Positions 43,611 through 52,537 of a stretch of DNA of 64,000 bases are shown in pieces. Position numbers and translations under genes: made by a program. The notes under the pieces are model-generated. The model saw only the letters and a list, made by a program, of their open reading frames with translations, searched no databases and was not told where the DNA came from. The stretch is from CAIKLP01 sp965279595 (GTDB lineage Bacteria > Bacteroidota > Bacteroidia > Sphingobacteriales > Sphingobacteriaceae). Each line of letters opens with the position of its first letter. The stretch's first letter is position 1. Location: positions 2,356,001 to 2,420,000 of the forward strand of contig OZ257246.1 of assembly GCA_965279595.1 (NCBI GenBank). Direction: 5' to 3'.

Positions 43611-43628
43611 AAAATAATGTTGATTCAA

Positions 43629-44237
43629 TTATTGTTGAACTTTTACATCAAGAGTGATAGTACGGTCAGTACCAGTTGTTCCACCAATTGCAGAAACATG
43701 GAATAAACCAAATTTACCAGCAACAGTTTTGAAAGCAACAACATCACCTACGTCTAATGAATTAGCAAGAGTTGCTGAAAGTGTTGCATTGTCAGTAACT
43801 GTTTTTACTAATGAATCATTAGCTGAGGCGGTAAATTGAGCTGGAGTCAAAGCAGTAACTAATAATTTAGTGCTGTTTTTTACAGTCCAAGTACCTAATG
43901 AAGTACTTCCATTATGAGCAACACCTACAACTGAATCAGAAGGAGCACCTACTGAAGCACCATTTGAAGTACCAAAGAAATATGCTAAATCTACTGTTCC
44001 TTGAATTGTTGCACTTGCACCTGCTGCAGTAGAAGTAATTACTAATCCTGTTGAAGTAGAAAAGAAACTTCCAATAGTTGCATTGTTTTGTCCACCAATT
44101 AATTTTGCTGAATACGTGTTAACTGATCCGTAAACAACCGGAGTTGGAGTTACTGGATCTTCATCTTTTGTACACGCTGTGAAAGTCGTAGCTGCTGTTA
44201 ATCCGATTAACATCAATACTTTAAAGCTTTTTTTCAT
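43629..44237 (-). CDS. Lipoprotein 1 of a tandem paralogous pair
   Basis: 202 residues. Lipoprotein signal ending in TFTAC followed by TKDEDP (acidic, surface-export type). Paralogous to the downstream gene: YGSVNTYSAKLIGGQNNAT, VDLAYFFGTSNGA, WTVKNSTKLLVTAL, GDVVAFKTVAGKFGLFHVSAI and TLDVKVQQ. More Ala/Thr/Ser rich and easier reading than its partner. Function unknown; surface-exposed location is inferred. It has its own terminator, so the two may be expressed at different levels. Confidence 0.85.
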   Translation of the reverse strand: MKKSFKVLMLIGLTAATTFTACTKDEDPVTPTPVVYGSVNTYSAKLIGGQNNATIGSFFSTSTGLVITSTAAGASATIQGTVDLAYFFGTSNGASVGAPSDSVVGVAHNGSTSLGTWTVKNSTKLLVTALTPAQFTASANDSLVKTVTDNATLSATLANSLDVGDVVAFKTVAGKFGLFHVSAIGGTTGTDRTITLDVKVQQ

Positions 44238-44309
44238 ATTATTATTAAGTTCTAGTTATTTCCTCGAAGGTCATAAAAAAAAATAACTTAGCAAAGTTTT
44301 AGTTAAAAT

Positions 44310-44885
44310 TTACAATAATTTAATACTTCTTAAATAATTTATTGCATCAGGGCCTTTATTAAACAATAGGTCTAGGATACTTAAATTAGGGATAAAGTTC
44401 ACTTTTTCGTCAAATACTTGTTTATAAATAGGAAAGTTCAAGTTTTGAATTCCAATTTCTATTTCACCTTCTAATGATGATAATTTTAACTCAATTGGCA
44501 TTTTCATTAATTGACAGGTAACATTCATCAAAGCAAAATTCAATTCCCACAAATATTCAAATTTATTACCACTATAAAATTTCTGAAAATGACTTTCGTA
44601 ATATTCAAAAAAAGGTGACCTTCGGTATGCCGATTCAATACTCTTCCAATGTTTTTTTTGCCAAGGTTCGGCATAAGCAATTTTAATGTTTTTATAATAT
44701 CGCTCATTAGGAATTAGTTTCTCAGTAGGAATAACTAATAGAATTTGACCATTGGGGCCAACTAAATTTGCCCTATTTCTCATGGTTCTTCTATCATACT
44801 TTTCATTTAAACCGAATTCCACAGAAGGCTGATTCAATAATGAAAAATAAAAATCAATCGGAGCTAAGTAATATAATTGAGCCAT
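44310..44885 (-). CDS. WbqC-like family protein
   Basis: 191 residues. Matches the WbqC-like family, found in polysaccharide and O-antigen clusters: LAPIDFYFSLLN near the start, RRTMRNRANLVGPNGQILLVIP, then PWQKKHWKSIESAYRRSPFFEYY. The biochemical role is unsettled. It has a consensus promoter (TTTG-N17-TAAATTTG) about 15 nt upstream of the ATG. Divergent from the GWxTD operon. Confidence 0.87.
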   Translation of the reverse strand: MAQLYYLAPIDFYFSLLNQPSVEFGLNEKYDRRTMRNRANLVGPNGQILLVIPTEKLIPNERYYKNIKIAYAEPWQKKHWKSIESAYRRSPFFEYYESHFQKFYSGNKFEYLWELNFALMNVTCQLMKMPIELKLSSLEGEIEIGIQNLNFPIYKQVFDEKVNFIPNLSILDLLFNKGPDAINYLRSIKLL

Positions 44886-44900
44886 TTAATTGTAAAAAAA

Positions 44901-44929
44901 CAAATTTAGAATGATATTTGGTATGCAAA
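44901..44929 (-). promoter_or_regulatory. Promoter TTTG-N17-TAAATTTG for WbqC
   Basis: On the minus strand, TTTG (44929-44926), 17-nt spacer, TAAATTTG (44908-44901), ending 15 nt before the ATG. Both elements and the spacing fit the Bacteroidota consensus. Confidence 0.55.
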
Positions 44930-45019
44930 ACACTAAATTGTTTAAGAAAAATTAAGATTATAGATAAATCTTATCTAATTTCATCCTTTAATTTTCAAGC
45001 ATTTTTAAATTATCTCAAA

Positions 45020-46462
45020 ATGAAAAAGTTAATCTTCTTATTAGGATTTTTGATTTTAACAATCAATGCCTATCCTAAAAAAATAAAAGCAGTTTTTTCG
45101 AATTACACTTTTAATACTCCTGAAAATAAACCATATATTGAAGCTAACCTTTCAGTTAATTCAAAAAGTGTTAATTATACAAAATTGACAAATGGAAAAT
45201 TTCAAGCTAGTATTCAAATTTCATTAATCTGTAAAAACAGTACAGGTATTGTAAATGCTGATAAATACAACCTATTATCACCTGAAATTGAAGACACCAG
45301 TAAATTGCAATTTAGTTTTATTGATCAGAAAAGATTGAGTTTGCCAAATGGTGATTATGATTTGGAATTAAATATTTCTGATAATGCAGATATTAATAAT
45401 CATGTTTCAGCAACACAAAAAATTAAAATTGATTTCCAAGAATCTAGAATAGGTATTTCAGATATTGCTTTAGTAGAATCATATCAGAAAGCTAATTCAA
45501 AAAGTAATTTCAATAGAAATGGTTACGACCTCATTCCAATGATAGACAATTTCTACCCTACGCAACAAAACAAACTAACTTTTTATAATGAAATTTATAA
45601 TACAGCAAAGCTAGCAAAAGACGAATCTTTTTTATTAATGTATTATATCCAAAATGTTGGGGGAACTAAACTAGTTGGGTATTTAAATCAAAAAAAGGTA
45701 ACATCTAAAGATATCATTATCACATTAGCTGAATTTGATATTACAAATCTTCAAAGCGGTAATTATAATATTATCATTGAATTAAGAAATAAAATGAATG
45801 AGATTGTTGCTTCTCAAAGCACCTTTTTTCAACGCAGTAATAAATCATTAGGAAATGATTTAACTAAAGTGAAAGACATAAACATTGATAATTCTTTTGC
45901 CTCAGAATATAGCTTAGAGCAGATGGTTGAAAACATTAAATGTCTACAACCTATCTCAAGCCAAAATGAAATTGAGTTTGAAAAAACATTGGTTGTTAAT
46001 AAGGAAATTGTTCAAATGAAACAATTCTTAATTTATTTTTGGCAAAAACGTAATGAAGCCGATCCTGCTACAAATTGGAAAAATTATGAATTGGAAGTAA
46101 AAAAAGTTAATGAATCTTTTTCTTCAAAATTTACTAAAGGCTACAACACTGACCGAGGAATTATTTATTTAAGATATGGCCCACCATCCAATGTTAGAAG
46201 AAATGACATGGACAATAGAGCATTCCCCTATGAAATTTGGCATTATTATAAAATTAAAACCTTTAGCAACCGAAGATTTGTTTTTTATAGTCCAGATAAT
46301 CTAAGAAATGAATTGATCTTATTGCATTCTGATTTGTCTGGAGAAAGAAATGACCCACAATGGAAGTATAAAATACTGGGAAGAACTTTAAAAAGTGGAG
46401 ATATAAAACAGGAAGACACAGAATATTCTGGAAGTCGATTAGAGCAAGATTATAATGATTAA
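45020..46462 (+). CDS. GWxTD domain protein
   Basis: 480 residues. Signal peptide (ends LTINAYPKK), a long beta-rich middle, and a C-terminal GWxTD domain from about 355 with NTDRGIIYLRYGPPSNVRR and AFPYEIWHYYKI. The domain occurs in secreted or periplasmic Bacteroidota proteins of unknown function. A longer frame begins at 44918 but carries no signal; the ATG here starts a clean one. A near-consensus TTG-N20-GATATTTG at 44890-44920 would give a leader of about 90 nt. Overlaps the acyltransferase gene by 8 nt. Confidence 0.85.
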   Translation: MKKLIFLLGFLILTINAYPKKIKAVFSNYTFNTPENKPYIEANLSVNSKSVNYTKLTNGKFQASIQISLICKNSTGIVNADKYNLLSPEIEDTSKLQFSFIDQKRLSLPNGDYDLELNISDNADINNHVSATQKIKIDFQESRIGISDIALVESYQKANSKSNFNRNGYDLIPMIDNFYPTQQNKLTFYNEIYNTAKLAKDESFLLMYYIQNVGGTKLVGYLNQKKVTSKDIIITLAEFDITNLQSGNYNIIIELRNKMNEIVASQSTFFQRSNKSLGNDLTKVKDINIDNSFASEYSLEQMVENIKCLQPISSQNEIEFEKTLVVNKEIVQMKQFLIYFWQKRNEADPATNWKNYELEVKKVNESFSSKFTKGYNTDRGIIYLRYGPPSNVRRNDMDNRAFPYEIWHYYKIKTFSNRRFVFYSPDNLRNELILLHSDLSGERNDPQWKYKILGRTLKSGDIKQEDTEYSGSRLEQDYND

Positions 46463-47354
46463 ATTTTTTTCCAAACTTGGAATTTTTTTGATACAAGGGA
46501 TTTCAAAACTTCCATTTTCAATTCTTTATTTGTTTTCTGACTTTTTGTATTTATTGGTTTATAAAATTATTGGGTATAGAACCAAAGTGGTAAGGAAGAA
46601 TTTATTGAATTCATTTCCTGAGAAATCTGCAACAGAATTAAAAGAAATTGAGAAAAAATTCTACAAGAACCTATGTGATTTAATAGTAGAAACTATAAAA
46701 ACAGTAAGCTTAACTGAAAAGGAATTACTAAAAAGGTTTAGAATAGTTAACAAAGAATATATCGACAAATTAGTTTCAGAAAACAGAAAAATATTTGCCA
46801 TGCAAGGCCACTACACAAATTGGGAATGGCCCGTTTTAGGTTGGTGTACCATTTATCCAGGAGATTCATTAGGAATATATAAACCTTTAACAAATCCTGA
46901 ATTTGATAAAATGTATTATGAAATGCGTTCCAAATTAGGAATGATTCCAGTATCAATGAATGATGTTTTACGTACATTAGTTAAATTCAGAAATCAACCT
47001 TATGCATTGGGCATTATTTCAGATCAGACACCCTCAAGTACTGATGCTAGTTATTGGACTACATTTTTAAATCAACCAACTGCAGTATTTTTAGGTACAG
47101 AAAAATTAGCAAAGCAGTTTGATGCAGCTGTTGTTTTTTTACAATTGGAAAGATTAAAAAGAGGATTTTACGAAATGACTATTGTTCCTATTTGTGAACA
47201 CTCGAAAGATACTTCTGAATATGAAATAACTGAAAAGCATGTTAGATTTTTAGAGTCAGTTATTAAGGCTAAACCAGAAGATTGGTTATGGTCACATAAA
47301 CGCTGGAAGCATCATCCAACTGAAGAGATACTAGAGAAATTTAATTTAAAATGA
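46455..47354 (+). CDS. Lipid A-type acyltransferase (LpxL/HtrB family)
   Basis: 299 residues, one N-terminal transmembrane helix (about 8-40), HX4E catalytic pattern in MQGHYTNWEWPVLG, and SDQTPSSTDASYW and LWSHKRWKHHP in the second half, as in lauroyl/myristoyl transferases of lipid A. It adds a secondary acyl chain on the cytoplasmic face of the inner membrane, though acceptor details may differ in this phylum. Overlaps GWxTD (8 nt) before and GT2 (ATGA) after, forming a tight three-gene operon. Confidence 0.9.
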   Translation: MIKFFSKLGIFLIQGISKLPFSILYLFSDFLYLLVYKIIGYRTKVVRKNLLNSFPEKSATELKEIEKKFYKNLCDLIVETIKTVSLTEKELLKRFRIVNKEYIDKLVSENRKIFAMQGHYTNWEWPVLGWCTIYPGDSLGIYKPLTNPEFDKMYYEMRSKLGMIPVSMNDVLRTLVKFRNQPYALGIISDQTPSSTDASYWTTFLNQPTAVFLGTEKLAKQFDAAVVFLQLERLKRGFYEMTIVPICEHSKDTSEYEITEKHVRFLESVIKAKPEDWLWSHKRWKHHPTEEILEKFNLK

Positions 47355-48391
47355 GTATTAACCCAAGTATAGCTGTAGTCATATTAAATTGGAATGGTGT
47401 ATCATTATTGGAAAAATATCTTCCTAGTGTGGTATCTAATAACATTGATAATTGCACTATTTATTTAGCAGATAATGCATCAACAGATACTTCCATAGAT
47501 TTTGTTCGAAGAAATTATCCTGAAATTAAAGTCATTAAAAATGACACAAATTATGGTTTTGCTGAAGGATATAATATTGCAACAAAAAATATTAAATCTG
47601 ATTATCTTATTTTGTTGAATTCTGATGTGGAAGTAACTGCCAACTGGATTCAACCTGTAATTGAGATGATGGAAAAAGATCATTCAATAGCAGCAGCTCA
47701 ACCAAAAATTATTAGTTATTTAAATAAGGAATATTTTGAATATGCTGGAGCCTCAGGAGGCTTTATTGACAGATTTGGTTATCCATTTTGTAGAGGACGC
47801 ATTTTTGATGTTGTTGAGAAAGATAATAATCAATATAATTCTGAAATAGAAATATTTTGGGCAAGTGGCGCAGCTTTTTTTATAAGAAATAAATTATTTG
47901 TAGAAGCTGGAGGATTTGATAAAGATTTCTTTGCACATATGGAAGAAATAGATTTGTGTTGGAGATTAAAAAATATGGGTTATAAAATAAAAGCATCTGC
48001 TGCCTCAACTGTTTACCATTTAGGTGGTGGAACACTTGCAGAAACAAGCCCTCATAAAACATATTTAAATTTCAGAAATAGTTTATTTACTTTAAGAAAA
48101 AACCTCCCTTTTCATAATGCATTTGGGATAATACTTTTAAGACACTTCTTAGATTTGCTTGCTTGGGTAAAGTTTATTTTTGAAGGAAAGTGGAAACATT
48201 CATTTGCAATTAATCGTGCACATTATGATTTTTTGATTTCCCAGGGAACTTGGTACAAAAAAAGAAAAGAATTACTTAAATTGTTTAAAAACCCTAACTT
48301 GACTGGGCTCTACCAAAGAAGTATTGTTTTTGATTTTTTCGCCAGGAAGAAGAAAAAATATTCCGATTTAAATAGAAGAGATTTTCTGTGA
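47351..48391 (+). CDS. Family 2 glycosyltransferase, rhamnosyltransferase-like
   Basis: 346 residues. GT-A fold with VILNWNG start, LADNASTDTS (donor-binding), NYGFAEGYN, LLNSDVEV (DxD equivalent) and HMEEIDLCWRLKNMGY. These are the motifs of rhamnosyl- or related transferases acting on surface polysaccharides. It starts in the ATGA overlap with the acyltransferase. The 3' end overlaps aroQ on the other strand by 24 nt. Confidence 0.9.
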   Translation: MSINPSIAVVILNWNGVSLLEKYLPSVVSNNIDNCTIYLADNASTDTSIDFVRRNYPEIKVIKNDTNYGFAEGYNIATKNIKSDYLILLNSDVEVTANWIQPVIEMMEKDHSIAAAQPKIISYLNKEYFEYAGASGGFIDRFGYPFCRGRIFDVVEKDNNQYNSEIEIFWASGAAFFIRNKLFVEAGGFDKDFFAHMEEIDLCWRLKNMGYKIKASAASTVYHLGGGTLAETSPHKTYLNFRNSLFTLRKNLPFHNAFGIILLRHFLDLLAWVKFIFEGKWKHSFAINRAHYDFLISQGTWYKKRKELLKLFKNPNLTGLYQRSIVFDFFARKKKKYSDLNRRDFL

Positions 48392-48802
48392 AATTAAATA
48401 GTGAATAGCTAATTTATAACTTTCAAATCCAAAACCAGCAATCACACCAATACAGTTTCTTGCAGACATTGATTCATGTCTATAAGCCTCTCTAGCATAT
48501 ATATTGCTTATGTGAACCTCAATAACTGGTGTTGAGATGGCAGCAATTGCATCTGAAATTGCTACTGAGGTATGTGAATAGCCACCAGCGTTTAAAATAA
48601 TTCCATCATAACTAAAACCAGTCTCCTGAATTTTATTAATTAACTCCCCTTCAATATTACTTTGGAAGTATTCAAAACTAATTTCTGGAAAAATAATTTT
48701 TATTTGTTCATAATATTCTTCGAATGGTTTTTCTCCGTATATTGTCGTTTCTCTTTTACCTAACAGATTTAAATTGGGACCGTTTACAATAATTATCTTC
48801 AT
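48368..48802 (-). CDS. aroQ: Type II 3-dehydroquinate dehydratase
   Basis: 144 residues, family-standard length. IIVNGPNLNLLGKRE with the active-site Tyr region TTIYGE, then LNAGGYSHTSVAISDAI and VEVHISNIYAREAYRH with the catalytic His near SNIYARE. Converts 3-dehydroquinate to 3-dehydroshikimate in the shikimate pathway. An alternative start 8 codons upstream exists, but the family N-terminus MKIIIVNGPN fits this ATG. Divergent from xerD with 5 bp between. Confidence 0.94.
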   Translation of the reverse strand: MKIIIVNGPNLNLLGKRETTIYGEKPFEEYYEQIKIIFPEISFEYFQSNIEGELINKIQETGFSYDGIILNAGGYSHTSVAISDAIAAISTPVIEVHISNIYAREAYRHESMSARNCIGVIAGFGFESYKLAIHYLISQKISSI

Positions 48803-48807
48803 ATAAA

Positions 48808-49746
48808 ATGGATTGGAATTCAGCAAAAAAAGGATTCAAATCTTATCTACAATTAGAGAGATCGTTGTCAGTTAATTCTATTGAAGCATACCTTCGTGAT
48901 TTAGAAAAACTTGAACAATATTTCGTTTTGTCTGATGTGAACAGAACTCCTTTACATGTTTCAATCAAAGATATAAAAGATTTTTTGGTATGGATTAATG
49001 AATTAGGTATGACTGCTACTTCTCAATCTAGAGTATTGTCAGGCATTAAAGCATTTTACAAATACTTATCATTAGAAGATTTAATAATTAATGATCCAGC
49101 TGCATTGGTAGAAGCACCTAAAATTGGTCGCAAGTTGCCAGATACTTTAGCTATTGAAGAAATCAACCAAATTATTGAAAATATCGAATTAAATACTCCT
49201 GAAGGATTAAGAAACAAAGCAATGCTAGAAACTTTATATGCTTGCGGTTTAAGGGTTACGGAGCTTGTAAATTTGAAATTATCTAACTTGTTTTTGGAAA
49301 TTGATTTTTTAAAAGTTACAGGAAAAGGAGATAAAGAAAGATTTGTACCTATCGGTCCTACTGCTAAAAAGTTTATTTGCATGTACAAAGATGAAATAAG
49401 GATACATATCAATATTAAAAAAGGCGAAGAAGATATTTTATTTTTAAACAGAAGAGGTGGAAGATTAAGTCGTGTAATGATTTTTACAATCATCAAAGAT
49501 TTAGTTAGTAAAGCTGGTATTCGTAAAAATATTAGCCCTCATACTTTTCGTCATTCATTTGCAACTCATTTGGTTGAAGGTGGTGCTGATTTGCGTGCAG
49601 TACAAGAAATGTTAGGCCATGAATCCATTACTACAACTGAAATATATACTCATTTAGATAGAAGCTTTTTGAGGGAAACAATTATTGAATATCATCCAAG
49701 ATCTTCAAGAGCGAAGAAGAAAAAAAAAATTAATGTATTTAGTTAA
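48808..49746 (+). CDS. xerD: Tyrosine site-specific recombinase XerD
   Basis: 312 residues. N-terminal SAM-like domain (about 1-100) and C-terminal catalytic domain with R in CGLRVTELVNL, SPHTFRHSFATHLVEGGADLR (HxxR), and LGHESITTTEIYTHLD (H and nucleophile Tyr). Acts with a partner at dif to resolve chromosome dimers. The isolated position, standard length and lack of integrase-like flanking signs argue for the housekeeping enzyme rather than a mobile element integrase. Overlaps prmC (8 nt, convergent). Confidence 0.9.
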   Translation: MDWNSAKKGFKSYLQLERSLSVNSIEAYLRDLEKLEQYFVLSDVNRTPLHVSIKDIKDFLVWINELGMTATSQSRVLSGIKAFYKYLSLEDLIINDPAALVEAPKIGRKLPDTLAIEEINQIIENIELNTPEGLRNKAMLETLYACGLRVTELVNLKLSNLFLEIDFLKVTGKGDKERFVPIGPTAKKFICMYKDEIRIHINIKKGEEDILFLNRRGGRLSRVMIFTIIKDLVSKAGIRKNISPHTFRHSFATHLVEGGADLRAVQEMLGHESITTTEIYTHLDRSFLRETIIEYHPRSSRAKKKKKINVFS

Positions 49747-50599
49747 TTTTAGCCTTTATCATTCTATCTTTTCCAAACATATCTTTTCTCAATTGAATGT
49801 CAACAAAATGAGCTAATTCAAGCAATTGAATCATCTCCTCTCCTTTTGTTTCATTTATTTCGAAATAGAGACACCCATTCTTTGCTAAATTTTGTTTTGC
49901 AAATTCTATTATTCTCTTATAATAAATTAATGGGTCTTCATTTGCTACAAATAATGCTAATGAAGGTTCATGTTCTAAAACATTTTTATTCATTTGCGTT
50001 TTCTCAAGCTCTAATACATAAGGAGGATTGCTAACTACAATTTGATATTTTTCATCACTCTCATAATTGAATATATCTGCTAATTGAAATTTTACATCTT
50101 GATTTAATTTTTTGGCATTTTCTTGAGCCAATTTTAAAGCATTTTCTGAAATGTCTATGGCAAGTATATCCCAATCATTTCTTTTCGATTTTAAGGCAAT
50201 AGGAATGCAACCACTCCCAGTTCCAATATCAATTATGTTTATCGATTGATCATTCGAAAAATCTTCTAAAATCCAATTCACTAATTCTTCAGTTTCAGGT
50301 CTTGGAATTAATACATTTTCATTTACTTTAAATTTCAAACCATAGAAACTACTATATCCTAAAATATATTGAATGGGATGGTGATTTAAAAGCAAATTTA
50401 AAACCATATCAAGTTGTTCAAATAAACTTGCTGATAATAAATCATTCTCATTCATGATTAATTTTATTCTATCATAACCCAATATATCATCAAATACCAT
50501 AGAAGCAATGCTCCTAGCCTCTTCATCTGAATAATTCTTTTTTAACAGCGACTCGAAATTGTTATAAGCTTCTTTAACTGTTCTAATTCTTGAAAACAT
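49739..50599 (-). CDS. prmC: Release factor glutamine N5-methyltransferase
   Basis: 286 residues. SAM motif NIIDIGTGSGCIPIALK and the catalytic NPPY in VVSNPPYVLE. N-terminal five-helix domain (1-80), with PIQYILGYSSFYG and LIPRPETEELVNWIL typical of the family. Methylates the GGQ glutamine of RF1 and RF2. The ATG used here is three codons... preceded by TAGTTTTG with 3 nt between; an upstream in-frame TTG at 50605 would lie inside that promoter box. Divergent from ribD. Confidence 0.92.
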   Translation of the reverse strand: MFSRIRTVKEAYNNFESLLKKNYSDEEARSIASMVFDDILGYDRIKLIMNENDLLSASLFEQLDMVLNLLLNHHPIQYILGYSSFYGLKFKVNENVLIPRPETEELVNWILEDFSNDQSINIIDIGTGSGCIPIALKSKRNDWDILAIDISENALKLAQENAKKLNQDVKFQLADIFNYESDEKYQIVVSNPPYVLELEKTQMNKNVLEHEPSLALFVANEDPLIYYKRIIEFAKQNLAKNGCLYFEINETKGEEMIQLLELAHFVDIQLRKDMFGKDRMIKAKIN

Positions 50600-50602
50600 A
50601 AT

Positions 50603-50610
50603 CAAAACTA
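50603..50610 (-). promoter_or_regulatory. Minus-7 box TAGTTTTG for prmC
   Basis: On the minus strand TAGTTTTG ends 3 nt before the prmC ATG (50599), fitting TAnnTTTG and predicting a leaderless transcript. No minus-33 TTG at the usual distance. Confidence 0.4.
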
Positions 50611-50633
50611 ATAAAAAAAGCTATTTTTACACG

Positions 50634-51674
50634 ATGCCAGCAAAAAGTAAATTTATGCAAAGGGCTATTGAGTTAGCCAAATTGGGATTAGGAAAGGTAA
50701 GTCCCAACCCAATGGTAGGAGCAGTAATTGTATTCGAAAATAAAATTATTGGAGAAGGCTATCATATGGAATTTGGCAAAGCTCATGCAGAAGTTAATGC
50801 CATTCAAAATGTATTTGAAAATTACCCAAATGCAAAAGATATTCTAAAAAAATCAATTCTATACGTTACACTTGAACCCTGCAATCATTTTGGAAAAACT
50901 CCCCCTTGTTCTGATTTAATCATAAAACATCAAATACCTAAAGTAATCATTGGTTGCATTGATCCTTTTCCAAGTGTGAATGGGTCAGGTATTAAAAAAT
51001 TACAAGATGCAGGAATTGAAGTTGAATTGAATTTATTAAAAACTGAAAGTGAGAAATTAAATGAAAGGTTTTTCACTTACCATGCTAAACAAAGACCTTT
51101 TGTAATTTTAAAATGGGCAGAATCAATTGATGGATTTATTAGTAAGGAAAATGAATCTACGCTAATAAGTAATGATTCCTCTCGTCAATTAAGCCATAAA
51201 TGGCGAACTGAAGAAGATGCAATATTGGTTGGTACTAAAACTGCTTTAATTGATAACCCTAATTTAACCGCTAGATTATGGAAAGGCAAAAATCCAATTC
51301 GACTGGTAATTGATAAAGACCTTAGACTTCCAAAAACACTTCATTTATTTAATTCTGAAGTGGAAACAATAGTATTTAATAACAGACTGACAGAAAAAAC
51401 TGATAACATACAGTACATCCAGATTGATTTTCATGGATTAGTGTCACAGTTTATTTTATTTCAACTTTATTTAATGGGTATACAATCATTAATTGTCGAA
51501 GGCGGTTCATACACCATCAATGAATTCATTAAATTTAATTTATGGGATGAGGCTAGAGTATTTCAATCAAAAAAAATCCTAGAGAATGGAGTGAAAGCTC
51601 CCCTATTTAATAGAGAAGAAAATGAAAGTATTCAAATTGAAAATGATATACTAAAAATATATAAAAACAAATGA
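50634..51674 (+). CDS. ribD: Bifunctional riboflavin biosynthesis protein RibD
   Basis: 346 residues. Deaminase domain (1-145) with zinc ligands in AHAEVNAIQ and EPCNHFGKTPPCSDLI. The reductase domain (about 155-346) has LKWAESIDGFIS, RTEEDAILVGTKTALIDNP and IVEGGSYTINEFI. It performs two consecutive steps on the pyrimidine intermediate of riboflavin synthesis. Overlaps the following transporter gene by 4 nt (ATGA). No other rib gene is in this window, and no FMN riboswitch is seen upstream. Confidence 0.95.
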   Translation: MPAKSKFMQRAIELAKLGLGKVSPNPMVGAVIVFENKIIGEGYHMEFGKAHAEVNAIQNVFENYPNAKDILKKSILYVTLEPCNHFGKTPPCSDLIIKHQIPKVIIGCIDPFPSVNGSGIKKLQDAGIEVELNLLKTESEKLNERFFTYHAKQRPFVILKWAESIDGFISKENESTLISNDSSRQLSHKWRTEEDAILVGTKTALIDNPNLTARLWKGKNPIRLVIDKDLRLPKTLHLFNSEVETIVFNNRLTEKTDNIQYIQIDFHGLVSQFILFQLYLMGIQSLIVEGGSYTINEFIKFNLWDEARVFQSKKILENGVKAPLFNREENESIQIENDILKIYKNK

Positions 51675-52537
51675 TCACTATTTTATTCAGTATAATTTTA
51701 TCATCTTCTTTAGTTATTTGTTTTAAACTATTTGATAAATGGAAATTAGATACTAGCCAAGCTATTGCATTCAATTATTTATCAGCTGCAAGCATTGGAG
51801 TATTAATGAATCCAACTATTTACAGTCAAATTGATTATTTAAATAGTACTTGGTTTTATTACACCTTATTTTTTGGATTATGCTTTATCAGTGTATTTAA
51901 AATAATGGCTATTGGAGTAAGAATTAACGGAATTATTGCGGTTTCAGTTGCGCAAAAAATGTCCTTAATTCTTCCAGTTTTATTCAGTATTTACTACTAT
52001 GATGAAGGTTTAGGGATTGTTAAAATCATTGCTATTTTATTAGCATTAATTTCAGTTTATTTTACATCAAAAAAAGAAATTATCAACAATCACCCATTTA
52101 GTTTTAAAGATTTATTAATACCCGGCATAATCTTTTTTGGAAGTGGATTGGTTGACATATTCATTAAAATAACACAAGAACAATATGGACAAATAGTTAG
52201 TATAAATGTACTTTTGACTTGTATTTTTGGTTCTGCTGGAGTTGTTGGATTTACCTTATTAGTTATTCAAAAAGTTAAAATAAATTGGAAATCAGCAATA
52301 GCTGGAATCGTCCTAGGGATTTTTAATTTTTCTTCTACATGGTTTTTAATGAAGGCCTTATCAAATGATTCATTGGAAAGCTCCTTTATTTTTGCCATCA
52401 ATAATATGGGAATAATACTATTTTCGACATTCATAGCTTACCTATTTTTCAAGGAGAAAATTTCAAAATTAAATTGGTTAGGAATTGCAATTGCACTTAC
52501 ATCTATAATAGTAATTTATATATCATATGTTAGTTGA
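51671..52537 (+). CDS. EamA/DMT-superfamily transporter
   Basis: 288 residues, about ten transmembrane helices in two repeats (for example ITILFSIILSSSLVICF at the start and KLNWLGIAIALTSIIVIYISY at the end), matching EamA-type permeases. Substrate is unknown. Starts in the overlap with ribD and itself overlaps the YigZ gene by 11 nt, so the three form one operon. A link to riboflavin or flavin export is possible but not shown by sequence. Confidence 0.85.
   Translation: MITILFSIILSSSLVICFKLFDKWKLDTSQAIAFNYLSAASIGVLMNPTIYSQIDYLNSTWFYYTLFFGLCFISVFKIMAIGVRINGIIAVSVAQKMSLILPVLFSIYYYDEGLGIVKIIAILLALISVYFTSKKEIINNHPFSFKDLLIPGIIFFGSGLVDIFIKITQEQYGQIVSINVLLTCIFGSAGVVGFTLLVIQKVKINWKSAIAGIVLGIFNFSSTWFLMKALSNDSLESSFIFAINNMGIILFSTFIAYLFFKEKISKLNWLGIAIALTSIIVIYISYVS

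Noticed and set aside
43548..43628. N-terminal extension of lipoprotein 2
   Set aside because: Runs through the terminator hairpin of the upstream gene and hides the lipoprotein signal.
49056..49496. 146-residue frame antisense to xerD
   Set aside because: Lies wholly inside xerD on the opposite strand, composition is Leu/Ser/Lys-rich as expected for a shadow frame, no motif.
48808..49746. Tyrosine recombinase as sign of a mobile element
   Set aside because: Standard XerD length and motifs, flanked by housekeeping aroQ and prmC, with no attachment repeats or cargo.
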